A DNA stretch of 64,000 bases from Acholoe squamosa (taxonomy: Eukaryota; Annelida; Polychaeta; Phyllodocida; Polynoidae), in contig OX439036.1 of NCBI GenBank assembly GCA_949317995.1, positions 21,240,854 through 21,304,853 on the forward strand, in the 5' to 3' direction. A program made the position numbers and the translations under genes. Under the pieces are notes generated by a model. That model made no database searches. It was not told the DNA's origin and worked only from the letters and a program-made list of their open reading frames with translations. Positions 35,107 to 47,265 of the stretch are shown piece by piece. The number at the start of each line of letters is the position of its first letter. Within the stretch, counting starts at the first letter, position 1.

Positions 35107-36939
35107 TGGTAAAGATTTTGGATTATATGATAGATGTGTAACTAAGTTATAATCTCCAGCCTGTGTCCACCATCAGATAACCATATGGTCCTAGACCCCT
35201 CCAATTGACATGGCGATATGGGGATTTTGTTATATGGGACAGGGGGCATGGTCATTTCTTAAAGTCGACATAGTACATACAATTACCCCCTCCCCACAGG
35301 GCTCCCCAGTCAAGAGACCCAACCATCTGCAATAGTTTCTGCCTTTTTCTTTCTTGTATCACAGCTTTCTGAGACCTCCTTTTAAATATGTTTGTACAGT
35401 GTTTACCTCTGTCTACAATTTGTACTACAATCCTTTTATTTGTATTGTCTTTTATTTATCAGAGAATGTTTCCTCGCAAATCACTAGAAGTCACCTTTAT
35501 GAGCTAATCTGTATCATTTAATTTCTATCCCTTACTGGTAATCGACAACTGAATATGTCGTTATGTAATAAGAATTATTAAACAACGGGAGGGGGGGGTG
35601 AATCTGGGAGGGGACAGAGTAGGCTGATTAAGAAAGAAGGATTGAGGAAAGTGGAGGGTGGACGTGGGGAACGAGGAAGCAAGTAAGGAGAAGGAATGAA
35701 ATAAAGGTCGTTATTAAAATATGTTAGGCTTCAGATTGTTAACCATGGACTAATTGTAGGATACTTTCTATAGGTGTTATTAATGAATACTTGGCATTGT
35801 CTGAATGGCTAGCTCACATAACGAGATGATGAATAACATGGAATCTACAGCATTATTAGTACATCTAGGCAAAGGAATTAGCATCATTTCTGTCCATCCA
35901 TCTATGGGAAAAAAAGAGTGCATAACAATATTGATTCAAGCACAATCAATTTCTTACAAGCTCATAAAGGGGCAGGGATGGAAGGATTGGAGCGTACCTG
36001 CAGATGTAGGCCTATAGTAATAAGTATAGCACATTGTAATTGAGCGGCACAGACGCCTCCAATTCTATATTCTAGAACCAGATCTGCTTGAGTCTTCGCT
36101 CTAAGTGGCAAATTTTCATGGGGGGGGGGGGCTCCCTCCTTTTTGCCAATATGATTAAGTGTTTGTTTATCATTTATTTACTTCCACTCCTTTTCACAAT
36201 GCTGAATCCGAAAGTGGCTGACTTTTAGTATCGATTTATGACCAAGGCCAGATTCTTCCTATCCCATATTGCTCTATTACAAGAGGTACCAGTATAAGGT
36301 TGACGACCCTACTCTTATCATGAAGTCTTGGTATCTTTTATTGACGGGTGGGACAGACACATTCAGCAACCTCCTCTGGGTTTTTCTTCCTTTTTCTATT
36401 TTTGTTTTTCGGGGAGGGGCTACGCCCTCACCCTTTCTTACTCCCTTCTGCATATATACAGGTGGTGTATTTGTATATAATGGTGAATGTAACTCTATCC
36501 GTATAGCCAATTCATGGGTCATGTATGACTTGTATACAGGTACACTGCCAAAAGGTTGAGTGGATGTTCTTTGAGCTGCTTTATGAGCTGTTCCGACATG
36601 GCATTCCCTGTTGCCGACCCAGGCCCACTGGTATTATAGCTCTCTCCCTTAATGCAGTTCCTATGTTGGCCACTGCCTTTTATAGCCTACACGCGTGTTT
36701 TGTGTTTGCTTGGGGGGCATAAGCCGAAAGGGCTGACCTAAATTGCCAGGGACCTGCAGTTGGGCTGTAATAGAAAAGCGCATGTATGCTAGACTGCTTT
36801 AAGGAATATCGAATCTGACCATACCCACACTTCTCTTCTCGTTGTATTCAATTGAGATGTGATATACAACTTTTTTTCTATTCCTCACAACCGTTTAAGT
36901 TCGATCATTTTAGTTAGCCTATCTATCTCGTTCAGTTCT
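35107..36939. other. No gene recognised
   Basis: Short G- and C-runs and isolated frames (35805-36017, 36269-36559) without recognisable features. Confidence 0.4.
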
Positions 36940-37011
36940 GGTTCTTTGGTGTAGCGGTTATCACGTCTGCTTTACACCCAGAATGCCGCAAGTTCGAACC
37001 TCGCCAGAACC
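36940..37011 (+). pseudogene. Decayed tRNA-Val (TAC) copy
   Basis: It is the same length as the copy at 35035, with the same loop TTTACAC. It has mismatches in the acceptor stem (last pair T-C), the loop-side pair of the anticodon stem (C-C) and the T stem (A-C). TTTT follows at 37017. It is probably a duplicated, degenerating gene, though weak function cannot be excluded. Confidence 0.75.
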
Positions 37012-37429
37012 TCGACTTTTATAATAACATCTCTCCTTCAATCCACATTTCACAACAGGTGTATTATCATTATTCCAGTTATCACTGTCAGGACACATGG
37101 AGTTATGCAGATCACTGCAAAGTTTGTAAACAAAACAAGAAATGACATATCTCTGTATTTTACTTGGGTTTATGGGCTGAAAGGCTGTGTGATGGAGGGT
37201 ATAGGCATACATGAAATTATGGGCATATTACCAGGGGCTGAAGTGGTGGTCTAGAGAAGCAGTTATCAATAAGTAAAATATCCAGATGACTACCCTAACT
37301 CAGTGTGTACATTATGGTAAGTACTATACAAGCCAGGACTATACTAACTCTGTTTTTGCCCAAGAGCAGAATTTGGAATGACAGCATATATAGCAGTGTC
37401 CTTTGTAGCCTACCTATACAATACATTTG

Positions 37430-37800
37430 TTGTAGATTAACAGAACCTCTTGCTGTAGTTCTACACTTCTAGTTTCTGTACATTTACAGCAATAGTGGCT
37501 GGAACCTCAGTTGCCAGCAAAAGTTTCTGTAAGTTTACAATATATTTTGCTGTTAATTTACAACAATACTTGCTGTTCATTCACTGAAAATATTTCACAA
37601 GACATTTTTCTGTAATTTTACAACATATTTTGCTATTATATTATAGCATATGTTTCTGTAGATCTAAATGATCTTGTGGCATGATCACAGTGGTTGTTAC
37701 TGTATGATTACTGTCGATTGTGCTGTAAAATTACAGTGACTCAACTGCTGTAAGTTTACAGCAAAAGGTATTGGAACCAAAGTTGCCAAGGGTTTTTGCT
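37430..37800. repeat. Degenerate repeat rich in TTGCTGTAA/TTACAGCA
   Basis: Many variants of TTTACAGCAA and TTGCTGTAAATT occur. A longer unit with GGAACC-CAGTTGCCA recurs at about 37500 and 37770. Its origin is unknown. Confidence 0.55.
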
Positions 37801-40077
37801 GTAAGATAACCCTGGCTACTACTCACAGTGAAGGTTCAGTGTTCACATGATCACCCACAGAGCTTCAGACCTGAGGCCAGGTGCGCTAGGCAGAATTGTA
37901 TGGGTTTAGGTAAAATCTGAGTACCATTTGCATTTGTGGTATCCCTGCCATACACTGGTCAGGAGGTTAATCAAGGGTGATAGTAGCTGAAAAGGAATAG
38001 TAAGTCCTGTTGATTTTCCACTATCAATTTTCCACAGCTAGGAAAAGAAATCGATAGTGGCTGACCACAGGCCTAGCTATCTGTATTGTTACCACTCCTC
38101 TACTCAAAAGACACTCATACATTACATCAAAATGATTCATTCTACCTTGCTGAGGGAGAGCCAGGGAATAAAGGGGATTGTGTATGCCCTTTTGTAAAAA
38201 GGAGTGTTCCACAGCTATTGATTTATTTTGTGGCTCTTGCAATAGGCCCGGCACTGTGCACATTATTTCTTTGAGACAGCTCTATGCAGGGCTCAGCCCA
38301 CCACCACCTAAATCAATAACGCTGTCTGTTTCAATGCCTGCAAGTCACACACTACCATCAGATAAATCAATAGGGCTGAATTTTTTTGCCATCGCTGGGG
38401 GCCTGATGATAGGAAGTTTTGAATCAACCTCCAGCCTTCCTGTAGAACTTCTAATATTAACCTTCTTATGGAGAAGCTTTGTTTTGATATAGTGACAGAT
38501 TGAATGTTGCACTATCTTTTGTAATGAATCATTAGTCACTGGACTAAAAAACAGTTTCACTGTAAATAAACAACCAGAAAGAATACAGAGTTGGCATAGT
38601 CACTTCTTTTGTCAGTTAGTGCAGTCAAGGTCTCTAACACAGATAGCAGTTAGCATAGCCATTCACTTAGAGTTAGTGTAGTCACCAAATTATTCTTCAG
38701 GCTGATTTCTCTCTAATTCCATTGAATTAGAAAGCCCAGTCACTTTCTACATAAGCATACATACCTTAACTATAATTGTGCCACTTCTCATGTTTGCTAA
38801 TCAAGTATTTAGATCACAAACTGGAAGAATACATTTCAACATGATATACTTGTCATCTGCCATCACTGATCGACTAACTGGTAGTCGGTGTCCTGACAGT
38901 GAGTTATGGGAGAACCCATAAGGCACAGCTCTGGCTTGGTTTTGAAGAGTGTAATACTGTAAATATGTTTCTAAAGTATGATATCCTTGGCACACCCTGA
39001 TTTCAGGCAGATTCCACTGTACCTATATTTTTAGGCAGCTTGTTCCTCGGGGCGGCATGCTTGAAACTGGATCTCATTTTCCAAAGGCCTCATTCCTCAC
39101 CGTGACATTTGATAGAAAATGATATTTTCGGACATTTATGTCATATAATCACTACAGAGATAAGGCCTACGGGGTGTGCTCTAATTGCCCAGAACCTAGT
39201 ATTCCTTAGACCTTAAGGTGTATGGGCTTGGTATTTCACTTGGCAGCCTCTCCTGGAATATGCCTGTATGGCTGGAGGCTAACCCAGGAAACATTCACTT
39301 TTGCATCAATTATATCGTCAATCTTTGTATATTGTTTTGTCTAGATGCAGACTCCGTCTGCGCTTTTCTCAATGACACACCAATAGACTCAGACATAATT
39401 AGGCACAAACGAGCAGGTCGGACACAAACGAGCAGCTCAAGCCCAGACAGAACACCTCAGGGAGCTGCTCACAGTGAACAACTCTCCAATTACTGATGTA
39501 GTGATCAATCACTTTCCCTCAGCAGCAGTCCTGTGTAGACGCCCTCTGCCCCAACCTGTAATCAAATTCACTGAGTGCAAGTAACAAAATGCCTCGCCAA
39601 CAGCCAGACTTTTCCTGATTCCTAAACCTTTTACTAAACTCTGCTACATTCACATTTTGACTGAATAGTGGTCGTTATTGATCCAGTCATAAAGGTCTTG
39701 AGATTAAGGCATCTATTCGAGTGAACTGATGGTGTAGCAACCACTACAGACCACTTGGAACTGAGAGGGAGAAGGATACGACAAGTGAGTATAGACAAGA
39801 CAGTGATGAGGGGCAAGCAAGGCACATGTTGTAGAATATGGAGGAACCCTTCTAAAGAAAATCAAAAGTTTGTCCTAAAGTGTGTCCTCTTATCCTTTAT
39901 GTAATAACAAATAACAATGGCTATTAAGAGCGCCTAGGACCTTGAAAGATAACAGTGTGGCCGGCCCCAATCTCCGCATGGCGTTCTAGGCTCTCTGGTG
40001 CTTGTGAATATCCCTCAAATCTATAACCAAATGCAATTTAGGGATAGTTTACAGTAGGCCTACCTAAGAAGAGCATA
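37801..40077. other. No gene recognised
   Basis: Only short unremarkable frames. Nothing repetitive was noticed. Confidence 0.4.
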
Positions 40078-41573
40078 CCCAGCAAATTGTTGTGACTCCT
40101 CGTCAACCTGTGTGAAGTGGCTCACACATGTCGCTAGATGGAACACGACGTCGCTATAGCACAAGATCACCAGGAATAGCAATAGTGGTGATCACATGGC
40201 CTCACCTCAGATGGCGAGGATGGTGATCACTCAGACTCACCAGGGATGGCGACGCGGGTGATCACTCACCTCGCTAGATGAAACACGCACCTCGTCATAG
40301 CACATGTTCACCAGGGATGGCGAGGATCGTGATCACTCATCCTCACCAGGGATGGCGACATGAGTGATCACTCATCCTCACCAGGGATGGCGACATGAGT
40401 GATCACTCACTTCGCTAGATGAGACGCACACCACGTCATAGTGCACATTCACCACGGATGGCAAGGATTATAATCAGTCACATCGCTAGATAAAACGCGT
40501 ACGTCATAGCACAGGTTCACCTCAGAGGGTGAGGATCTTGATCACCCACACTCACCAGGGATGGCGACACGAGTGATCACTCACCTCGCTAAATGAAACG
40601 CGCACCACGTCATAGTGCAGGTTCACCATGGATGGCGAGAGTGGTGATCACTCAGACTCACCAGTGATGGCGATGCTGGTGACCACTCATCTTGTTAGAT
40701 GAAAAGCTCATGATCATCGACATTGGTAATCATGCAGCCTCACATCTGCCAGATCAAAGTATGTTTTGCCAGAGAAGGTATTGCCATATGTATCTTCCCT
40801 CTAACCACAGACAAGGTGTTCATGTTGATATTTCCCTATGTATTTTTCCTGTAACCAGAGAAAAGGTGTTTATGGATAGTTGCTTTCATTTTAGAGATAC
40901 CTCTATCTAAATTCAATTGATATTCTCTCTATATAATCTTGTTTGATTCAACTCTGAAGTATTACATAGAAATCAGTGTGAAACAAAGCACATTTGATAC
41001 GTATGGGACTTATACTTTATGCCCACACTTCCTAGATAGGCTACATGTTGAACAGTGGTGCTGTCTCAACAACTTTGGCAATGGTGGTGATAAGTTGCCA
41101 CTGTGAGTGAGAGTGAGTGACAGATGATGCAATCCTCAGAGAGCATTGACTTGGAGTGACACAAATTCACGTATTGAGTGAGACCAATGTTGGCAATGGT
41201 GGTGACAAGTCGCCATTTTGAGAGAAGATTAACTAGGAGTGATACACACTCACGCAGTGAGTGAGAGCCATGTGGAAATGCAGGTGAAAAGTTGCCATTC
41301 TGACTGAGAGTTGACAGGCAGTGGCACATACTCACGCAGTGAGTTAGATCCATGTTGGCGATGGTGGTGATAAGTCACCATGCTTTGTGAGGAATGACAA
41401 GGGGTGGCACATACTCACGCAGTGAGTGAGATCATGTTGGCGACTGTTGTGATAAATCGCCATGCCATGTGAGACTGACACAGAGTGGCGAAAGATGACG
41501 CAGTGAGTTATCACTCAGAAAGGAGTCACCATTGATGACCAATCATGGCGACAGATAACAACAATTTGCTGGG
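40078..41573. mobile_element. 1.5-kb TIR transposon filled with minisatellite
   Basis: The ends CCCAGCAAATTGTTGT (40078-40093) and its exact complement (41558-41573) are bounded by TA on both sides, as for a Tc1/mariner-type or similar DNA transposon. The interior has no transposase. The left half (about 40130-40690) is a minisatellite with ACCAGGGATGGCGA, GTGATCACTCA and CGCTAGATGAAACGC. The right half (about 41090-41540) has diverged units with AGTGAGTGAGA and GGTGATAAGT. Confidence 0.85.
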
Positions 41574-42379
41574 TAGGTACAAGGGGTGGACCTAAGGAAG
41601 GAGGACAGTGAGATATGGAAGGAGAGTATAGTTGTAACCATGAGATAGGACTGAGACAGGCATCGCCAGCAGGGGCGTATTTCGGGAATGCTGTTGAGGT
41701 CCTAAGGTCAACGTCATTAGTACCGAGTTATCTGAAGCTGACAGTTTTGTTCTGGCACGTTTCTTTTTGTTTACTTAACGAACAAGCTGTTGTTTCGCTG
41801 CCACCCATCTCTTTTGATAGCTTACGGCAACCTTTTATGATTATGTTTCAAATTTCTTCTTTTATAAATCCTTTCATGCTCTCTGTCTTCTTTCCTTTGT
41901 TCCTCTTTTCATTCATTTTTGTTGCAACCTTCCATCCGACCATGTTTTTCCCTAAGTTATTCCCTGCCTTCCTTCATAGTGGCTTCTCTTCATCTTCTAA
42001 ATCCTTAAATGCTCCCTTTTTTTTCGCAGCCAAAAAGGTATCAGGGAGGGATCGTATTTTCTTTTTCTTTTATTCTTTATGTTATCTTTTTTCTAAACAC
42101 TAATATTCAGCCATCTAGCAGATATCTGTCAGGAAATAGTGTAACCAGTATGACTTAATCAAATGAGATAAATATAATCAATAACCACTCCTACCAGAAT
42201 TTAATTAAATACCTCTGCATGATCGATTAACCTAAAATCGATCAGATTTAAGAGAACCACCTCAGGCTGCATTATTGAGCTGAAACTATTCCGACATTGT
42301 ACACGGGACAGACATCAAAGGGCTCAAACCAGTGTTACAGGGTCTATAGTGATGCCAACTAAGTGCTTTTAACCCTAAT
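41574..42379. other. No gene recognised
   Basis: A 162-codon + frame at 41615-42103 exists, but it is T-rich and phenylalanine-rich with no domain, so it is not called. Confidence 0.4.
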
Positions 42380-42630
42380 GCCAGGGCTCCACTACGCGGC
42401 ATGGGGTGGCAGCGTCACAGGTGGCACAGAATTGGAGTATCCTTTCTGCTTGCCCGTACAGGAACATAGCGTTTCATGTCCATGTCGCAGCAATTTCGCT
42501 GCGGAATTGCAGCGATACACGGCAAAATTGCCGCAAAACCCTGCGTTCCTCTACTGGCCAGCAGAAAGGATACCCCAAACCTGTGCCGCCTATGATGCTA
42601 CCGCCCCATGATACCTAGTGGAGCTTAGGC
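42380..42630. mobile_element. Long palindromic MITE, copy 2
   Basis: Same family and order as 26831-27071, including GGGCTCCACTACGCGGCATG at the left and CCAGCAGAAAGGATACCCC near the right. More diverged between its arms than copy 1. Confidence 0.8.
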
Positions 42631-42983
42631 TTAAATATCAAGCTAGAACATATACGTTAATTCATTATAAGAGAACATCTATGCATGAGAGATAAGTGGC
42701 TTGCCAGAAATGCTTTATTATGTCATGAGTCCCCTTTTATGATACAGTCCCAAAGGGGAGGAAATTCATTCACCTTTACCAGGAATGAGGAAGATAGATG
42801 GCTCAATTCCAATAGGACTACTGTATTCTATAGACCTATAGAGGATATGGGTTTATGGTATAACTGTGGCATAGTACACGTATATATGATCTATAGACTA
42901 GCACTGCTCAATCAGGTGGTCAATAATGGGAATATGGAGGTCAGAGGCAGCCTGTTCTAAACCCCTAACCAAGGTCAGCACAC

Positions 42984-43180
42984 CAACCACGGGCGTGGAC
43001 TGGTTACCAAGTTTAGTCTTTGTAGGTGTTATCCATATGCTATAGAAGTGTAAGAAACTAAAGGGAACAGTGCTGCCCTCTGGTGCTTTTATTTGCTATG
43101 CACAGACCTTGATTACGGAGGTGAGTGGTGACTTTGCCAAAGTAACCCCTCACCTCTATCAAACCTTCCGTAAAGGCCTG
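42984..43180 (-). repeat. Dispersed repeat with internal hairpin, copy 2
   Basis: Reverse complement of the family at 24582-24905, with GGGCGTGGACTGGTTACC, GGTGTTATCCATATGCTATA, GTGCTGCCCTCTGGTGC and TGATTACGGAGGTGAG in order. It lacks the extra middle block of copy 1. Confidence 0.75.
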
Positions 43181-43661
43181 TACCCATCCTGAAGGCTAAG
43201 TGCTATAGATCCTACACACAAGATTAAGTGCACATTTTATGCCCATAAACAACACTTTGTATTTTTCCATGAAGGCATTCCGTGCTTTAGTAGGCAATGT
43301 TAGAACCCACTCAAACAAAAAGAGAAGATGAACCAGTTATAGGTAAGAATTATTTTCTGACACAATACCCTTCGCCATCACCTGAACCTAGTCCAAGAGC
43401 TTATCATTTGAAAACTTGTCTTTTTTGAAGAGTAATGCACATCATTTGAAAGAATCTCCCATTACCAATTGTTTTCTTATTATATGAACACTACAAAGTT
43501 ATGAATATTCCACTAAAATTAATCTATAAACACAACTTAATTCATGAAAAGGTCAGCCTTTCTTGCCGCATCGGTACATTGACAATAGTATGATTATGCA
43601 GGTAGTCTCCATTTGGGAATCAGTATTCTCACTATTTTAGTGGTTTTGTAGTGGATGATTA

Positions 43662-43862
43662 AGGCCAAAAAAATGTGTTTCCAGTAACATAGCTCAAAGA
43701 GCTAGGGTCGGTAGGTCGGACTCCTTTAAAAAAGATTTTACTTTGTTTTTAGTTTGTTCTGGGAAAAGATATGACTTATGAAGCAGTTATCTCAAGATAA
43801 CCCTGGCCCTGTTTTGGTAGGGTTGGTCGGGTAACTGAAAACAAACCTTTTTTTTTAGGCCT
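43662..43862. mobile_element. MITE with AGGCC(T)AAAAAAA ends
   Basis: AGGCCAAAAAAATGTGTTTC at the left and the complement of AGGCCTAAAAAAAAAGGTTT at the right form the inverted ends. TAGGGTCGGTAGGTCGGA and TAGGGTTGGTCGGGTAAC lie inside. Fragments of the same family occur near 55475-55545 and 56445-56515. Confidence 0.65.
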
Positions 43863-46091
43863 AACTGCCATTCTAGTACAGCGGTGAGTGAACATTCATC
43901 CTCCTTTGTCTTCCTTGTCACAATCTAAATATAACCAGGATGACACTTAATATGGTGTTACACAACTAATGTTATAACATAATTATACGCCCCTCTAAGT
44001 GCTAATTCGATAGGTAGAATCCTTGGTGCCAGACGACTCAGTAAAACTAAAACAACTGTAGGGGTACCACTGCTACCAAGAAAAACTTAGCCTAGGGTAT
44101 ATTGATGTCTGGGACATGACGCATAGCGTGCAGACAGCATTGTCTTTCGATTGTACATTAACCATATGGGTTGGATGGATGGGAACTATTCTAGTCCCTC
44201 GCGTAGAAAGTCCAGCTTATTTGCAAATATTCAGTTTCCCCTGCAGATCTATCGGTGAAGACAATTTGATGTTTCTGATACTTCTCTCAAACCCATGCAG
44301 AAAAGTAGGGGGCCCTAAGCAACACATAGCCTTTTGAATCTTGAAAATTCATTGAGTAGAACTCTTCACTGTATTCAAATTCATATAATAGGTAAAATTA
44401 ACATTGCCATTGGAAGTTGTTACAAAATGAAATAAATGTTGAGGGTCATCCAACCTATGTTCCTATACGCTGAAACAATGTCATAGTCTTACGCCATACA
44501 ATTAGCCATGTCTCAAATTAATCATGATTTACCTCGTTCTTACTGTGTAAGCCACCGAAATACTTTAGGAATAGGTTGCAGAAATTGGCTGGGGCAAATT
44601 CTAGGGCGCCCTCTCGTTTGCTATATGAACGCATATGCACTCACTGTTCACGGTGGTCAGTGGATTTAGTTTTATGGCGAATATTATGCACTGTAGTACG
44701 TAGTAGGTGCTGTTATATTCTAAACCTGTGGATACTGATTTGCACCTGTGCTGTGAATGCTAGAGAATGCACCTGTTTATTGTACACATTTGACAATGAA
44801 TTCCTTCTCTGTGTCCTTACACTTTGAACTGACAGTGAACCAAAGGACAAATGTGACTAACCTTCCAGGCACACTCTATTGTTGTTATTGCCAACTCATA
44901 CAGACCTATTGATTCACGCTGACACTGGCGAGGGTCAATCAATATTAATGATAAAATACAAAAATATATCGATATCAAAATGTTGTGTGTTTAGAGCACT
45001 AGGAGCGGTAGATAGATTGTAGGTTGGTCTACACCTTTGGTATGCTATTTCTGTTGCTTCTGTTTATCTGAATACTGCGTATATCCTTTCTATGAAACAT
45101 GGGAAACATGTATTTGCTTTACAATAACTATATATCAATCAGGATTTCCTAGTCTTTGCAAATTAATCATACGTCCCATCCGTGAGAGTATTCAAACATA
45201 CTTCAGAAACAGGGAGTTGATGTGCCAATGCAGAGCACGTTTCAATTAGGCAAATCTTCTGTTCAAAGCTTCCAGTTCATTATGTGTTCTGAAAGACAGG
45301 GCGGGCCTGGACTCAATCACCCACAGGCACAATAATAATCGTGGTGTAACACAGAACTATATGACTAATTATGAGAGGTATATTATTATAAAACCTAACT
45401 GGCGAAATAAGTCCATTATGATAACTGACAGTGACTCTCATTTCTTTTTATATAGATATAGTGTAACAAATTTAGTTAAACTAGTGTGCTCAAGAAAATA
45501 CATCTTGAGTCATCAATGGTCGCAGTGAGTTCCAGATGATCTAAGGGGCCATCCACAAATAACGTCACACGACAGGGGGAGGGGGAGGGTCTATAGTTCC
45601 TATCCATTTATATGCCCGTTTCTATTGTAAAAACATTACAAAGGGTATAGGGGGCCAAAAATGGTCAAAGAGGGTGTGATGTCGTTTTGTATGACCCCCG
45701 AGGGACCTGATTTCACTGGTTGTACATGTAGTTTGAGACATACAATAGCATCAATTAACGATATGACATTAATATATGCCACAATTTTGACATGCATAAC
45801 ACTAACTGTACTATAGAGCATTCATGAGTTATGGCCTCAAAAAATGGCTCAACGGTACCAATTGTGGTGAATAAATCTGACAATGTTTTTTGCTTTGGTA
45901 TACAGTCTAAGGACTCCAAATCACTTTGCTAGACATCTAGGTTGCACAGCTTAGCCTTGAAATTTTGCAATATGTGACATAATATCTAGGCTTTTCATAT
46001 TTCCAGTAGATCTACCCTGCAGTCACTCATGATTTGTTTACAATGGTAGAAATACAACCAAAAAGGCATTCATGTATTCGCTATCACCCTA
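43863..46091. other. No gene recognised
   Basis: Only short frames. No motif or repeat stands out. Confidence 0.4.
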
Positions 46092-46568
46092 CACTGTAAA
46101 AAGATGGTGATTCACTGGCAATGGCAAATGCTGGCGGTTCCCTGTTAATTCAGGGTTCACTGCTCCTCCCAGATTCACCATGATTATAGTGACTGGGGAT
46201 TTACCATGTGTTTTCAATAAGAAGTCATTGTATTTTTATGGATATTCACTGTTTCTTCAGTAAGATGATCTATGAATCTGGTGAGTTGTTTAATTTCATT
46301 TCCCATTCGTAAGACTTTGTATGGGCAGACTATTGTACTCATATTTATAAGTTTAAGGCATTGTGTATCATTAGGATGCAGTCTAATCTTACATATTTTC
46401 AATAGTTTAGAGGGTTTTATTGTGAACTTAACCAATTTAAAAAAAGGTTGTGCACACCATAATGAGAAGTCAGTGGATCATCTTCGGTTGAAACACTGTC
46501 ACTTTAAGGTATGTCCCTGTTCTTTCAGTTTCAGTGAATCACCGTAACATTCACTAGTTTTTTACAGG
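46092..46568. mobile_element. Probable MITE next to the LINE 5' end
   Basis: CACTGTAAAAAGATGGTGAT with TCACTGG at the left and CAGTGAATCACCGTAACATT followed by TTTTTTACAG at the right are diverged inverted repeats. The LINE begins directly after it. Confidence 0.45.
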
Positions 46569-46602
46569 ATGTGGCACTGTCAGTTAATTTGCTTGACAGG
46601 GA

Positions 46603-47265
46603 ATGGTATCTGCACTCGGCCTTCCTGGTGAAGTCGCACTCCAGCATACACTGACAAAGGTAGGAAGGGGATTGGACATAAGGGAACGAATCAGGGTCAC
46701 AATTGCTGGCACAGTTTTTAACGGACCTAAGGCCTTTCTGAGCAATATGTTCCCAGTAAATTTTATTTACAAACCATTACTTCGTGATGGTACTGAACTG
46801 GAGGAAATTGACTTCAATAGTGCGGAGCAGGCATTTGCCTATAATAAGGCCATATATGGAGATAGACGGGACACTGCAGAGAAAATACTGAATGAAACCA
46901 GTCAGTATAGGATTAAGATGGAGGGCAACACAGTCAAATTCCCTGTCGGACATAGTTGGTGGACTGACCGTATGACAATTGCCACCAGAATAGTTGACGC
47001 TAAGTTCACTCAACGACCAGAATTAGCTGACCGTTTAGTGGCTAGTCACCCACAGACGCTCCTGGAGAGTACAAAGTCAATGCATTGGGGAACAGGCCTG
47101 TTATTTGATGATGAGAGCTATAGCTCCGGTCAATTTCCAGGCAATAATCACATGGGCCAAATACTTATGAGGCAGCGACAATTGCTAATCAGCAGGCAGG
47201 AGAAACCTACTGGAGATAGACAACAAGGCAGCATTGAGGACCGCCTACGACAGGAAGCAGCTTGA
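46603..47265 (+). CDS. LINE-encoded NADAR domain protein
   Basis: 220 residues, almost all a complete NADAR (YbiA/DUF1768) domain: FNGPKAFLSNMFP at 39-51, IDFNSAEQAFAYNKA at 69-83, HSWWTDRM at 117-124, DAKFTQRPELADRL at 132-145, LLESTKSMHWGTGL at 153-166 and GNNHMGQILMRQRQ at 180-193. These are the conserved blocks of the family in the right order. NADAR proteins process ADP-ribose compounds; some bacterial members remove ADP-ribose from guanine in DNA. The conserved Asp three before the WG-x-G is Ser here, so activity is uncertain. In-frame stops lie just before the ATG, so this start or an upstream truncation defines the N-terminus. The ORF overlaps the next by 32 bases in another frame, suggesting coupled translation or frameshifting. 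It would act on element RNA/DNA particles; that is inference. Confidence 0.85.
   Translation: MVSALGLPGEVALQHTLTKVGRGLDIRERIRVTIAGTVFNGPKAFLSNMFPVNFIYKPLLRDGTELEEIDFNSAEQAFAYNKAIYGDRRDTAEKILNETSQYRIKMEGNTVKFPVGHSWWTDRMTIATRIVDAKFTQRPELADRLVASHPQTLLESTKSMHWGTGLLFDDESYSSGQFPGNNHMGQILMRQRQLLISRQEKPTGDRQQGSIEDRLRQEAA

Noticed and set aside
40130-41540. Possible CRISPR-like array
   Set aside because: Spacing and repeats are irregular, units are diverged, the context is eukaryotic and inverted transposon ends enclose it.
41615-42103. 162-codon frame
   Set aside because: T-rich strand giving a Phe/Ser/Leu-rich reading with no domain, no splice or promoter signal.
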